NCBI GenBank assembly: GCA_944345705.1
Contig: CALVML010000012.1
Location: 1-38,798 of the forward strand
Origin: an uncultured Clostridia bacterium
GTDB lineage: Bacteria; Bacillota; Clostridia; Christensenellales; UBA1242
Length of the DNA stretch: 38,798 bases
Direction of reading: 5' to 3'
Shown: one piece after another, positions 1-7,410 of the stretch
Layout of the letters: every line of letters starts with the position of its first letter
Numbering within the stretch: the stretch's first letter is position 1
Program-made: the position numbers and the translations under genes
The notes under the pieces: model-generated
The model's database searches: none
What the model saw: only the letters and a program-made list of their open reading frames with translations
What the model was told of the DNA's origin: nothing

Positions 1-729
1 TTCTTCATTTTTACTTTGCTTGCAAATTTGAAGTGGAGACTGTCCATTTGCATCAGGCAGTTGCAAATCTGCACCATTATCTACAAGAAATTGAACGGCT
101 TTTTTGTTTCCTTCCCTTATCATTTCGATAAGAAGGGTGTCACCATTTTCATTTCTATAGTTTATATCCATGCCGTTTTGAAGCATAAGGCGGGCATTAT
201 CAAACTCTTTTTGAACTAAAGATTTTTTAAATAGCGATATCATCTTATCCTTTTCAATCTTTTCAAATAGATAGTTTTTGATTTCGTCAGTAGTTGCATA
301 TTCAAATACCGTCTTGCTGAGTGAATTTTTGCTGTCAATAACAGCACCATGCTCAACAAGATATTTGACAACATTAAGATTGCCCTTTGTGCAGGCATGG
401 AAAAGTGCGTTCCAGCCATCGCCATCATGATAGTTTACATTGGCGCCATGTCGAACAAGACAATCAATAAGTTCAATATCATCATGACGAGTTGCCCACA
501 TGAGAGCGTTCCAGCCATCACTATCCTTGACATCTACTTTTGCACCTTTTTCAAGCAAAAACTCCGCAAGTTCACGATTGCCATTAAAACAAGCAAGCAT
601 AAGCGGAGTCATACCATCTGAATTTTTTACATTAATATTTGCTCCGCTTGAAAGGGCAGAGTCTACCTGTTCAATATTACCTACAACAGTTGCATTTAAA
701 AGCATTTTATTTGCTATATCTATACGCAT
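1..729 (-). CDS. Ankyrin-repeat protein (3' end beyond window)
   Basis: An open frame runs leftward from an ATG at 729 to the window edge without a stop, giving at least 243 residues. It is preceded by a good ribosome binding site (AAAAAGGAG, 7-8 nt before ATG). The protein is built of roughly 33-residue ankyrin repeats: recurring SDGMTPLMLAC, SDGWNALMWAT, GDGWNALFHAC and ENGDTLLIEMI segments, each followed by an xxLLExGAxVDxKD-type helix-turn. There is no signal peptide or membrane segment, so a cytoplasmic protein-protein interaction role is inferred. A lysine-rich non-repeat helix separates the first four repeats from the later ones. The partner and function cannot be read from the sequence. 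The C-terminus lies outside the window. Confidence 0.85.
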   Translation of the reverse strand, partial: MRIDIANKMLLNATVVGNIEQVDSALSSGANINVKNSDGMTPLMLACFNGNRELAEFLLEKGAKVDVKDSDGWNALMWATRHDDIELIDCLVRHGANVNYHDGDGWNALFHACTKGNLNVVKYLVEHGAVIDSKNSLSKTVFEYATTDEIKNYLFEKIEKDKMISLFKKSLVQKEFDNARLMLQNGMDINYRNENGDTLLIEMIREGNKKAVQFLVDNGADLQLPDANGQSPLQICKQSKNEE

Positions 730-760
730 ACTTTTACTCCTTTTTATTTATACATTATAT

Positions 761-788
761 ATTATATAAAATATATACAAAAAGTCAA
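761..788 (-). promoter_or_regulatory. Promoter of the ankyrin gene
   Basis: On the minus strand TTGACT (783-788) is followed after 16 nt by TATAAT (761-766). The start codon is about 30 nt downstream with a ribosome binding site between. A sigma-A type promoter is inferred. Confidence 0.55.
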
Positions 789-839
789 TATGCATTTTAG
801 TAAAAGAATTGAAATAAAACCGTTTAAACGAGAAAAAGT

Positions 840-1724
840 TTACTGATTGTCGTAAATTTCCTCTATCTTTCCGTCTTTTATCTTGAAGGTGTAAATAATA
901 TTATTGCCATCCTTTATTGCAAATGCCGATTCGCTATCGATCATATATACATACTCAAGTTTTCCAAAATACTGTTTAAGACTTTCGCTGTTTATGGTCT
1001 TGCGGAGATTTGGAGATAGAAGTTTTAGCGCATCATCAAAGTTTTGATTTTTGATATGAATGATAAAATTAAGAGAAATAAGCTTATCAGGCAGTTTTTG
1101 ATCAGACAAAACATAGGTTTGATTTTGCGATTTTAACCCGTTGTCATCGATATAGTAGCTTCTAGTCATATTGTTATAAAAGCCATCTTCTTCGCTTTCA
1201 ACACGAAAACCATTCTCGGTGATGGCGATCTCTTTGCCTACAAAGGTCTTGGCTTTATTTGTCTTAACATTATAGCATACAAGCGTTTGACTTTCGCCAC
1301 ATGAAAATTTAACATAGTCGATAAATTTAAAATTGCCTATTTCTATCTTTTCAATCTTGTTTTGCAGATACACAATCTTTTTATGGCTATCGCATGCAAA
1401 TACAAGACGACTAGGATAGACTTCCAAAGCGGAATTATAGTCAAGATAGGAAAAATTATATATATTTACATTTTCGGTTAAAAGTCCGTCTAAAAGAAAT
1501 ATTAGAATATTTCCGTTATGCTCGGCAACTCTAAAAAATCTACCATCACTTGAAAGAGAGTCTATCTCGAAAGCATAGCTTATGCTACTTACTTTTAGTG
1601 GATAGACCTTTATGGGGAGGAGATCACTTTCAAGGTACACATATTCACTTGGCTCGATCTCTATTTGACTAGAGCCTTGTTTAATAAGACATGAATAGGG
1701 CGAATATATCTTGATTTTTTTCAT
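840..1724 (-). CDS. Hypothetical protein, 294 residues
   Basis: An uninterrupted 294-residue frame starting MKKIKIYSPYSC. It has no signal peptide, no membrane segment and no motif I can assign. The composition is beta-rich with many aromatic and charged residues. The C-terminal third (LSPNLRKTINSESLKQYFG, then a strand-turn-strand ending near EIYDNQ) resembles the small alpha+beta modules often found at the ends of such proteins, but I cannot name a family. No ribosome binding site is visible; TATAAC lies one base before the ATG and TAGATT six bases before it, so the start or the leader is unusual. It lies between the ankyrin gene (same strand, about 110 bp) and a divergent regulator gene. 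Confidence 0.7.
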   Translation of the reverse strand: MKKIKIYSPYSCLIKQGSSQIEIEPSEYVYLESDLLPIKVYPLKVSSISYAFEIDSLSSDGRFFRVAEHNGNILIFLLDGLLTENVNIYNFSYLDYNSALEVYPSRLVFACDSHKKIVYLQNKIEKIEIGNFKFIDYVKFSCGESQTLVCYNVKTNKAKTFVGKEIAITENGFRVESEEDGFYNNMTRSYYIDDNGLKSQNQTYVLSDQKLPDKLISLNFIIHIKNQNFDDALKLLSPNLRKTINSESLKQYFGKLEYVYMIDSESAFAIKDGNNIIYTFKIKDGKIEEIYDNQ

Positions 1725-1893
1725 AGTTATAATCTATGACGAGTTTTTTCACAATATACTTAAAGTTGCTTTAGGACAGTCTAATTACAACGTGAAATTC
1801 AAAGTCAAAAAATGAAATATTTAAAGATTTATTAAAAAATATCAAATTTATTCTTTAAAAACCTGCAAAATTCTCTATTTTTTTAATTTTTTA

Positions 1894-1924
1894 TTGAATA
1901 AAAGCAAATTTTTTAGTCTATAAA
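1894..1924 (+). promoter_or_regulatory. Possible promoter of the RsfA-like gene
   Basis: TTGAAT (1894-1899) and TATAAA (1919-1924) are separated by 19 nt, longer than ideal. The ribosome binding site and ATG follow within 21 nt. Weak call. Confidence 0.3.
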
Positions 1925-1944
1925 CTTGTCAAGGAGATGAAAAC

Positions 1945-2706
1945 ATGATGAAAGGAATATGGAAAAATCAAGAAGTAAAAGATCTTTTTAAGGCGGTTGA
2001 AACTATAAAGGATCAAAACAAATCACTTAAAGATGCCTTTATCTTGCACGCAAAAAAGTATGCGAGAAAGCCAAATAGCGTTCGCAACTACTACTATATG
2101 GAAGTGGATAGATTAAAAAATGACGCCAAAAGACTCGCGCGTCTTGGTATAGACTTAAATAAACATAAGAAAAATGAAATTGTGTATTTTAGTGATAAAG
2201 AGCAGGATAAACTCTTGCAAGATATAGATAGTCTAGTAAAAAGTGGGCAGTCTGTTCGAAGTGCCTGTCTTAAACTATCAAATGGAGATATCTCGATTAT
2301 GCTTCGTTATCAAAACAAGTATCGCAACTATCTTGCAAAGCAAAAATCAGAAGATCACAGCGAAGGTAATATAATTAAGTTTGCAAAAAAGAAGACTCTT
2401 ATCAGCGAAAGTGAACTTCAAGCACTTTTCATGGGACTTGTAAGACTTGTAAAAAGAAGCGCTGAAGAAACGGCAAATGCCAAAAGCAATGAAGCACTCG
2501 AGAAAGCTAATAGCGATTTAAGACTTGCACTTCAAGAACTATCAAGTAAGGATAGACAGATAAAACTTCTCAAAGAAAGTTTTTTGAAGATAAAGCAAGA
2601 AAATTCAAAACTTACTGAGCAGGTCATGAAGTTGAAGGTTGACAAAGCAAGCAAACTCCGTGCGAAATTAAATAGGGAAATTTGTGAAAAGACCCAAAAC
2701 GCTTAA
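1945..2706 (+). CDS. RsfA-like Myb/SANT-type DNA-binding regulator
   Basis: A 253-residue protein with two tandem Myb/SANT-like helical units. The first spans about residues 5-55 (WKNQEVKDLFKAVE, then RKPNSVRNYYY). The second spans about 80-130 (FSDKEQDKLLQDID, ending MLRYQNKYRNYL). This two-unit arrangement resembles the RsfA family of sporulation-associated regulators in Firmicutes. The C-terminal half is a long charged coiled coil (about 175-245), suited to oligomerisation. The start is set by AAGGAG at 1931-1936, 8 nt before ATG; the second ATG is 11 nt away and less likely. A DNA-binding role is inferred from the family; targets are unknown. It is monocistronic and convergent with the ABC exporter genes. 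Confidence 0.7.
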   Translation: MMKGIWKNQEVKDLFKAVETIKDQNKSLKDAFILHAKKYARKPNSVRNYYYMEVDRLKNDAKRLARLGIDLNKHKKNEIVYFSDKEQDKLLQDIDSLVKSGQSVRSACLKLSNGDISIMLRYQNKYRNYLAKQKSEDHSEGNIIKFAKKKTLISESELQALFMGLVRLVKRSAEETANAKSNEALEKANSDLRLALQELSSKDRQIKLLKESFLKIKQENSKLTEQVMKLKVDKASKLRAKLNREICEKTQNA

Positions 2707-2709
2707 TTA

Positions 2710-2863
2710 ATAGACTGCAAGAAAACTTCGCGATCGAAAAATTACAGATAATTTTTCTTACTGCGTTTACTGAAAAACGCCTAAAACCAGTCATTTAGGA
2801 AAACTAAACTCCTGGCTTTAGGCATTTTTCGAGCCTTGTCTCGCCCGCTTTCTTGCAGTCTAT
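2710..2863. repeat. Nested palindromic element (MITE-like or structured RNA)
   Basis: Perfect 15-bp inverted repeats (2710-2724 and 2849-2863; ATAGACTGCAAGAAA and its complement) enclose three further hairpins. The largest pairs 2772-2790 with 2812-2830. Its three non-Watson-Crick positions read as G-U wobbles on the minus strand but C-A on the plus strand, so a minus-strand RNA is the better fold. A second perfect 9-bp hairpin with a 4-nt loop lies at 2738-2759 (GAAAAATTA arm on the minus strand). A short CGAG/CTCG hairpin sits near 2829-2843. TA dinucleotides flank both ends, as for IS630/Tc1-type targets, but TA is self-complementary so this is not proof. It lies between convergent genes and could also end transcription from both sides. 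Confidence 0.65.
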
Positions 2864-2965
2864 AAATTTGTTGTATGATTTTAATGTTATTTTTATTTTC
2901 ATGTCAAAATGTGGAAACAGCAATAAATGAAATATCAGTAAGTTATAAAATTCACTAAATTTCTA

Positions 2966-4549
2966 TTATATCTTTACATACATCTTTTTTCCTTTTTTTG
3001 CAAGCAGGAGTATTAGACTTGCAAGTACAATCAGGAGAACTGCGAGATATATAAGGATAAATAGGTCTATGCCTAAAACCGCATCTATCTCAAAATAAAG
3101 GAAAAAGTAAAGAAGGATTGGTATTAGATTGCTTGCCATGCCAATCGCAACTGTTAAAAATACGCTAAGCCCTTGTTTGACCGCCTGAGTTTGATTTTGC
3201 CAGTTCATTCGTGGCCACTTTAAATTCAAGATAAAACCTAAGACAGAAAAGGTGAGAGATGATAGAATTGTTACTAGAAAGATCATCAAAATCGTGGTGG
3301 CGGGCAGTGGAAAGATACACACAAAAATTATGTTGGAAATCACTATGAATGGCAGTGAGATCAAGAATGAAAACAATATTTTTGATATACATAATTTCTC
3401 AAACGAGATGGGCAGTGATTTAAGCAAAAGGAATTTTTTGCCTTCAATCGAGATAGAACTTGCGCTCGGCGGGATCATTCCAACTACCATGCTTGCCGAA
3501 AAAACATAAAGACAGGCGATTAATTCGCTTGGCAAAGCATTTGTTTGCGTCATATTGTTGCCTGCGATCGAAAGGGTGATCGAAAGAGCGATCAAAAGGA
3601 AAAGTCCGCTAAGACAGTTTATCATATAGACCGCGCTTGAAAAGAAAGAATGTGCTTCCTTTTTCATAAGCGAAAGAGTGATAGAGTTTTGTTTGAATGA
3701 AAGAGCCTTTTTTCGATTGCCACTGCTTGCACTTTGCATTTTTGTGTTGATCTTTTTATAACTGATAGTGATCAGTCCTATGCTTATGCAAGCAAAAGCG
3801 ATTGAGATTGCCAAGAAGATTACAAAATCGATTACAAAACCGCTTGTCATGGCGGAGTATAGAAAATAGTCTTGGCTGAATATTATCTTGACCCAAAGTG
3901 GAATACCAGAGGTAAAGAGATTTGTCATAAGGTCAGAGTTTGACGATATAAAGATGAAGGCGATCAGTGCGACTGTAAAAATAATCGTGAGAATATTGCT
4001 AACAAGGGTCTTGTTTTTAAATTTGATGGTTATAAGATTTATAATCGAGGCAAATATAGAGCCTACAAGTTGCGAGAAGGTTGGAAGCAAAAACAATGCA
4101 ACTATGCCATACAGCACTGCAGGCACAGTGACAGGATTGAATATAAAATAGACTATATAGGCAGGAAAGACTATCACAAAACTATAGACGAAGGAAATAA
4201 AATATGCCGAAAAATATTTTGCAAGAATTACATATATTTGCCTTATCGGCAGTGACGACAAGAAAGGATAGTCCTTGTTTTTATAGTAATAGTTTTGTGC
4301 ATCGTTTACGTTGACTAAAAGGCTTGTAAAGATTGAAAATAAAAGTCCAACAAAAAGTACTAGTTCTCCTTGACCTATTGCACTAAACTGCTCAGCCACG
4401 CCATAGAAAGCAAAGCCTATTGCAAAGACTACCACCAAAAACATAGCACCGATAAAAAACAGATTTTTGCCAAGTTTGCTCTTACGGCTACTAAGCATCT
4501 GTGACAGTGTTTGCTTAATATAAATAATGGTCAAATCAATTGCGACTTT
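2966..4549 (-). CDS. ABC exporter permease
   Basis: A 527-residue polytopic membrane protein with about 12 hydrophobic segments spread over its whole length, including long runs near residues 27-70, 95-160 and 450-520. It is the membrane half of an ABC-2 type exporter and is encoded directly after its ATPase. I place the start at MKVAIDL (ATG at 4549), which follows GAGGAT and overlaps the ATPase end by 14 bp. A longer frame opening at 4609 would add 20 residues but has no ribosome binding site. The size and the two-gene layout match Firmicute exporters of the putative ABC exporter group. The substrate (peptide, antibiotic or ion) cannot be inferred. Confidence 0.8.
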   Translation of the reverse strand, partial: KVAIDLTIIYIKQTLSQMLSSRKSKLGKNLFFIGAMFLVVVFAIGFAFYGVAEQFSAIGQGELVLFVGLLFSIFTSLLVNVNDAQNYYYKNKDYPFLSSLPIRQIYVILAKYFSAYFISFVYSFVIVFPAYIVYFIFNPVTVPAVLYGIVALFLLPTFSQLVGSIFASIINLITIKFKNKTLVSNILTIIFTVALIAFIFISSNSDLMTNLFTSGIPLWVKIIFSQDYFLYSAMTSGFVIDFVIFLAISIAFACISIGLITISYKKINTKMQSASSGNRKKALSFKQNSITLSLMKKEAHSFFSSAVYMINCLSGLFLLIALSITLSIAGNNMTQTNALPSELIACLYVFSASMVVGMIPPSASSISIEGKKFLLLKSLPISFEKLCISKILFSFLISLPFIVISNIIFVCIFPLPATTILMIFLVTILSSLTFSVLGFILNLKWPRMNWQNQTQAVKQGLSVFLTVAIGMASNLIPILLYFFLYFEIDAVLGIDLFILIYLAVLLIVLASLILLLAKKGKKMYVKI

Positions 4550-5270
4550 CATCTGTTTTATCCTCGCTTTCGCTTGCCATTTCCAAGAACACCTGTTCAA
4601 GCCCTTCATTTTTTGTTATGTTTTGCATAGTGTCATAGGCAACAAGTTTGCCTTCTTTTATAATAGCAACATTATCACAGATCTTTTCTGCCACATCGAG
4701 TACATGCGTCGAGTAGAAAATGGTCACCTTGCTATCTGCAAGTTCTCTCATGATAAGTTTAAATTCGTGACTGCAAACAGGATCAAGTCCAACAAAAGGC
4801 TCGTCGAGAAGTAGCAATTTTGGTTTATGAATAAGCGCACTTACAAGTGTAAGTTTTTGCTTCATGCCATGACTATAGGAAGATATGGAAGAAGAAAGAT
4901 CATCATAGATGCCAAGACGTTTTGCATAGACTTCAATTCGCTCTTTGCGCTCAGCCTTTTCAATGCCAAAGACATCGCAGATGAAATTGAGATAGCCTAT
5001 TCCCTTTAGATGTTCATAAAGGTCAGGATTGTCTGGTACATAGGCAAGTATTTTCTTTGCTTCCATAGGATGCAAGGAAACATCAATCTTGTCTATCATG
5101 ATTTGACCTTCAAAGTCAATTATGCCTGCGATTGATTTTAGCGTGGTGGTTTTTCCAGCGCCATTTGGACCAATGAAAGCACAGATAGTTCCATCTGGCA
5201 CCGTTAAAGACAAATTGTCGACAGCAACCTTTTCGTTATATTTTTTTGTCAAATTAAAAATTTCAAGCAT
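4536..5270 (-). CDS. ABC transporter ATP-binding protein
   Basis: A 244-residue nucleotide-binding domain. It has Walker A GPNGAGKT (34-41), signature YSHGMKQK (131-138), Walker B LLLLDEP (151-157) and the switch histidine in STHV (H188). It belongs to the exporter-type (CcmA/DrrA-like) ATPases and should power the permease that overlaps its 3' end. The start codon follows AAGGAAAAAGAA and lies about 20 nt downstream of a good promoter. The acidic C-terminal tail (ESEDKTDESRN) is where the permease's ribosome binding site and start are embedded, suggesting translational coupling. Confidence 0.92.
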   Translation of the reverse strand: MLEIFNLTKKYNEKVAVDNLSLTVPDGTICAFIGPNGAGKTTTLKSIAGIIDFEGQIMIDKIDVSLHPMEAKKILAYVPDNPDLYEHLKGIGYLNFICDVFGIEKAERKERIEVYAKRLGIYDDLSSSISSYSHGMKQKLTLVSALIHKPKLLLLDEPFVGLDPVCSHEFKLIMRELADSKVTIFYSTHVLDVAEKICDNVAIIKEGKLVAYDTMQNITKNEGLEQVFLEMASESEDKTDESRN

Positions 5271-5290
5271 TTCTTTTTCCTTATGAGATT

Positions 5291-5319
5291 ATTATATCAT
5301 GCATAGATAAATTTAACAA
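5291..5319 (-). promoter_or_regulatory. Promoter of the ABC exporter operon
   Basis: On the minus strand TTGTTA (5314-5319), 17 nt, then TATAAT (5291-5296), 20 nt before the ATPase ATG. Confidence 0.65.
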
Positions 5320-5621
5320 ACGATTATGATTAAATAAATGTCGAATTTTGGCGAAAGGGTTTTTAAGACAATATTAAAAAAATATTCGTTAAAAAACTTT
5401 TTTTATTTAAATTAAAATTAAAAAATAAAATTTACAAAAAATATAAAATAAAAAAAGAAAAAATTAAAATAAATATAGAATAAAAAATTAAATTAATAAA
5501 AAATAATTGAATAAATAAAACAAAAAATATTTTATTACCTTATAAATAAAGGAAAAACGATTTTTTCAAATAATTAATTTATTGATTTTATTAAATATAA
5601 AATAACAACTTTTAAAATAAA
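5320..5621. other. Extremely AT-rich intergenic stretch
   Basis: Non-coding in all frames as far as I can see. Between 5401 and 5520 only 4 of 120 bases are G or C, mostly oligo-A runs broken by T. It lies downstream of the Fe-S operon terminator and upstream of the ABC promoter. An A-tract bent-DNA or upstream-element role is possible, but nothing specific is visible. Confidence 0.5.
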
Positions 5622-5642
5622 AAAAGTGGAAAAACCACTTTT
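5622..5642 (-). terminator. Terminator of the Fe-S operon
   Basis: On the minus strand AAAAGTGG, a 5-nt loop and CCACTTTT are followed by more T residues, immediately after the scaffold-gene stop codon. Confidence 0.75.
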
Positions 5643-5644
5643 AT

Positions 5645-6565
5645 TTATCCAATTAAAAATCCTTCAATAATTTTGTTTTCTGCCTCTTCCTTACTTAAAC
5701 CTAGTGTCATAAGTTTGACAAGTTCGTCACCAGCAATCTTGCCGATGGCGGCTTCATGGACAAGTGAGGCATTGCTGTCAATCGCGTCAATCATAGGGAT
5801 CGATACAATTCTTGCGTTATCAGTGATTATTCCATCACACTCAACATGCCCAAAACATTCATTTTTGCCAACAAGATTTGATTTAAAGATTTGGTATGAA
5901 TTGTCCTTTGCAACCGAGTGGCTGACAACTTCGACTGAGGAGTTTTTGCCTAGAAGGTCAACCTTAAAATCTGTCCTTGCGGTTTGGTCAAGAGTTGTCA
6001 AGATATTTTCATTTATCTTTAGTTTAGCATTATCATAGAGTTTAGCAAAGGTCTTGCGCACTGTGCTTGTTACACCTTCAAGTTGAAGGGTTTCGATTTC
6101 CATGCTTGCGCCTTCACTTAAGGTTACTCGCGTGACAGGATTTAAAACCTTTCCACCACTTCCATTTCCCTCGCCGACATGTTTTTCTACATATTTTACA
6201 AAGGAGTTTTTGCCTACTTTAAAAGAGTGTATTCCGTTATGCATACTGGTCTTACAGGTATTATTGTGAATTCCGCAACCTGCGACTATAAGCACATTGC
6301 AGTTTTCGCCGATATAAAAATCGTTATAGACAAGATCGTCAAGTCCGCCAACTGTTATGATGACAGGTATATGCACGCTCTTATTCTGCACGCCGTCCTT
6401 GATGATGATATCTATACCGCTTTTCTTTTTTTTAGGGATAATCTCGATATCTTTTTCGCTCTCGCGTGCAAGGGGAGTACCATTTTTTCGTATGTTAAAA
6501 GCACCGCTCGGCATTTTGTGCAGTCCTGTCAATTTTTCGAGTAATCTCTTTTCAATATCGTTCAT
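5645..6565 (-). CDS. smsB: SufB/SufD-like Fe-S scaffold (SmsB-type)
   Basis: A 306-residue SufB/D-fold protein, much shorter than SufB (about 465-495 residues); it keeps the beta-helix core and the C-terminal helices. The conserved C-terminal His-Glu pair is present (H270-E271 in SLVHEAAIGKI), followed by the family-typical LSKEEAENKIIEGFLIG end. The cysteines C97 and C104 with nearby histidines could bind iron or a cluster, which is inference. It is encoded 2 nt after the SufC-like ATPase with no SufS, SufU or second scaffold gene. This two-gene form matches the SUF-like minimal (SMS) systems proposed as ancestral Fe-S assembly machines. The start is ATG at 6565 after GAGGTG; an upstream TTG in frame is less likely. 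Confidence 0.8.
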   Translation of the reverse strand: MNDIEKRLLEKLTGLHKMPSGAFNIRKNGTPLARESEKDIEIIPKKKKSGIDIIIKDGVQNKSVHIPVIITVGGLDDLVYNDFYIGENCNVLIVAGCGIHNNTCKTSMHNGIHSFKVGKNSFVKYVEKHVGEGNGSGGKVLNPVTRVTLSEGASMEIETLQLEGVTSTVRKTFAKLYDNAKLKINENILTTLDQTARTDFKVDLLGKNSSVEVVSHSVAKDNSYQIFKSNLVGKNECFGHVECDGIITDNARIVSIPMIDAIDSNASLVHEAAIGKIAGDELVKLMTLGLSKEEAENKIIEGFLIG

Positions 6566-6567
6566 TT

Positions 6568-7272
6568 TCACCTCGCAAGGCGTGCGCAAGTCGGCTTTTG
6601 AAGATAAGGCTCAAGTTCACTTAGCGTGCCAACTTTTTCTATGACGCCATCTTTTAAAAGTACAATACAGTCTGCCATCTCTAAGATTTTGCGTTGATGA
6701 CTTACTATGATGTTGCAACAGTCTTTCAGGTTTGAAAACAGTTCGGTCAAGTTGTCAAAACTCCATAGGTCAATGCCTGCCTCTGGCTCATCGAAAATAT
6801 TGAGTTTGCACTTGCGTGCAAGAGCCATGGCAATCTCAATGCGTTTGAGTTCTCCGCCAGAAAGATTGTCATCAATGTAGCGGTTGATATAGTCTTTTGC
6901 GCACAGTCCAACTTCGCTTAGATATGAACATACCGAAGAAAAGTCATTTTTTTTACCGCTAGCAATGTCAAGCAGATCTCGCACCTTTAAGCCTTTAAAT
7001 GTCACAGGTTTTTGAAAGGCAAAACTTATCCCAAGGTTTGCTCTTTGGTCGATCTCAAGATTTGATATATCCTTTCCGTCAAAAACAATATTGCCATCTG
7101 TTTGCCTTAAAATGCCAATGATTATCTTTACAAGCGTGCTTTTACCGCTTCCGTTTGGACCTGTAATGCAATAGGTCTTTCCGCTGTTAAATTCAATATT
7201 GATATCTTTTAATATATCCTTTTTGCTGTCTTTTTCAAGGACAGAGTAATTCAAATTTGTGATTTTAAGCAT
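6568..7272 (-). CDS. smsC: SufC-like ATPase of Fe-S assembly (SmsC-type)
   Basis: A 234-residue soluble ABC-type ATPase. It has Walker A GPNGSGKS (38-45), signature LSGGELKR (137-144), Walker B ending DEPEAGID (161-168) and a switch histidine (H192). The DEPEAGIDLWSF segment and the absence of a transmembrane partner mark the SufC group, which energises the SufB-type scaffold encoded 2 nt downstream. No ribosome binding site precedes the ATG. Instead a perfect-consensus promoter ends 6 nt upstream, so the transcript probably begins at the ATG (leaderless). Essential Fe-S cluster assembly in the cytoplasm is the inferred role. Confidence 0.88.
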   Translation of the reverse strand: MLKITNLNYSVLEKDSKKDILKDINIEFNSGKTYCITGPNGSGKSTLVKIIIGILRQTDGNIVFDGKDISNLEIDQRANLGISFAFQKPVTFKGLKVRDLLDIASGKKNDFSSVCSYLSEVGLCAKDYINRYIDDNLSGGELKRIEIAMALARKCKLNIFDEPEAGIDLWSFDNLTELFSNLKDCCNIIVSHQRKILEMADCIVLLKDGVIEKVGTLSELEPYLQKPTCARLAR

Positions 7273-7278
7273 GGTCTA

Positions 7279-7307
7279 ATTATACAAGTTTGGCTAGTTC
7301 TTGTCAA
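7279..7307 (-). promoter_or_regulatory. Perfect-consensus promoter of the Fe-S operon
   Basis: On the minus strand TTGACA (7302-7307), exactly 17 nt, then TATAAT (7279-7284). The ATG at 7272 begins 7 nt after the -10 box, the usual transcription start position, so the mRNA should lack a leader. Confidence 0.8.
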
Positions 7308-7344
7308 GGAATATTAATAAAACACTAAATAGAGTGCGATCATC

Positions 7345-7394
7345 AAAAAAAATAAAAGGTTTTCATAGTCAAACTTGACCTTTTGAAAACCTTT
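7345..7394 (-). terminator. Terminator of formate-tetrahydrofolate ligase gene
   Basis: On the minus strand AAAGGTTTTC (7385-7394) pairs with GAAAACCTTT (7355-7364), followed by a T-rich tract. The 20-nt loop contains a smaller GTCAA/TTGAC helix. Confidence 0.8.
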
Positions 7395-7410
7395 CTATAT
7401 ATTTAACAAA

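Noticed and set aside
4550..4609. Longer N-terminus of the ABC permease
   Set aside because: No ribosome binding site, and it would overlap the ATPase gene by 74 bp; the ATG at 4549 is preceded by GAGGAT.
5673..6038. Plus-strand open frame opposite the Fe-S scaffold gene
   Set aside because: The opposite strand encodes conserved SufB/D sequence; no promoter or ribosome binding site here.
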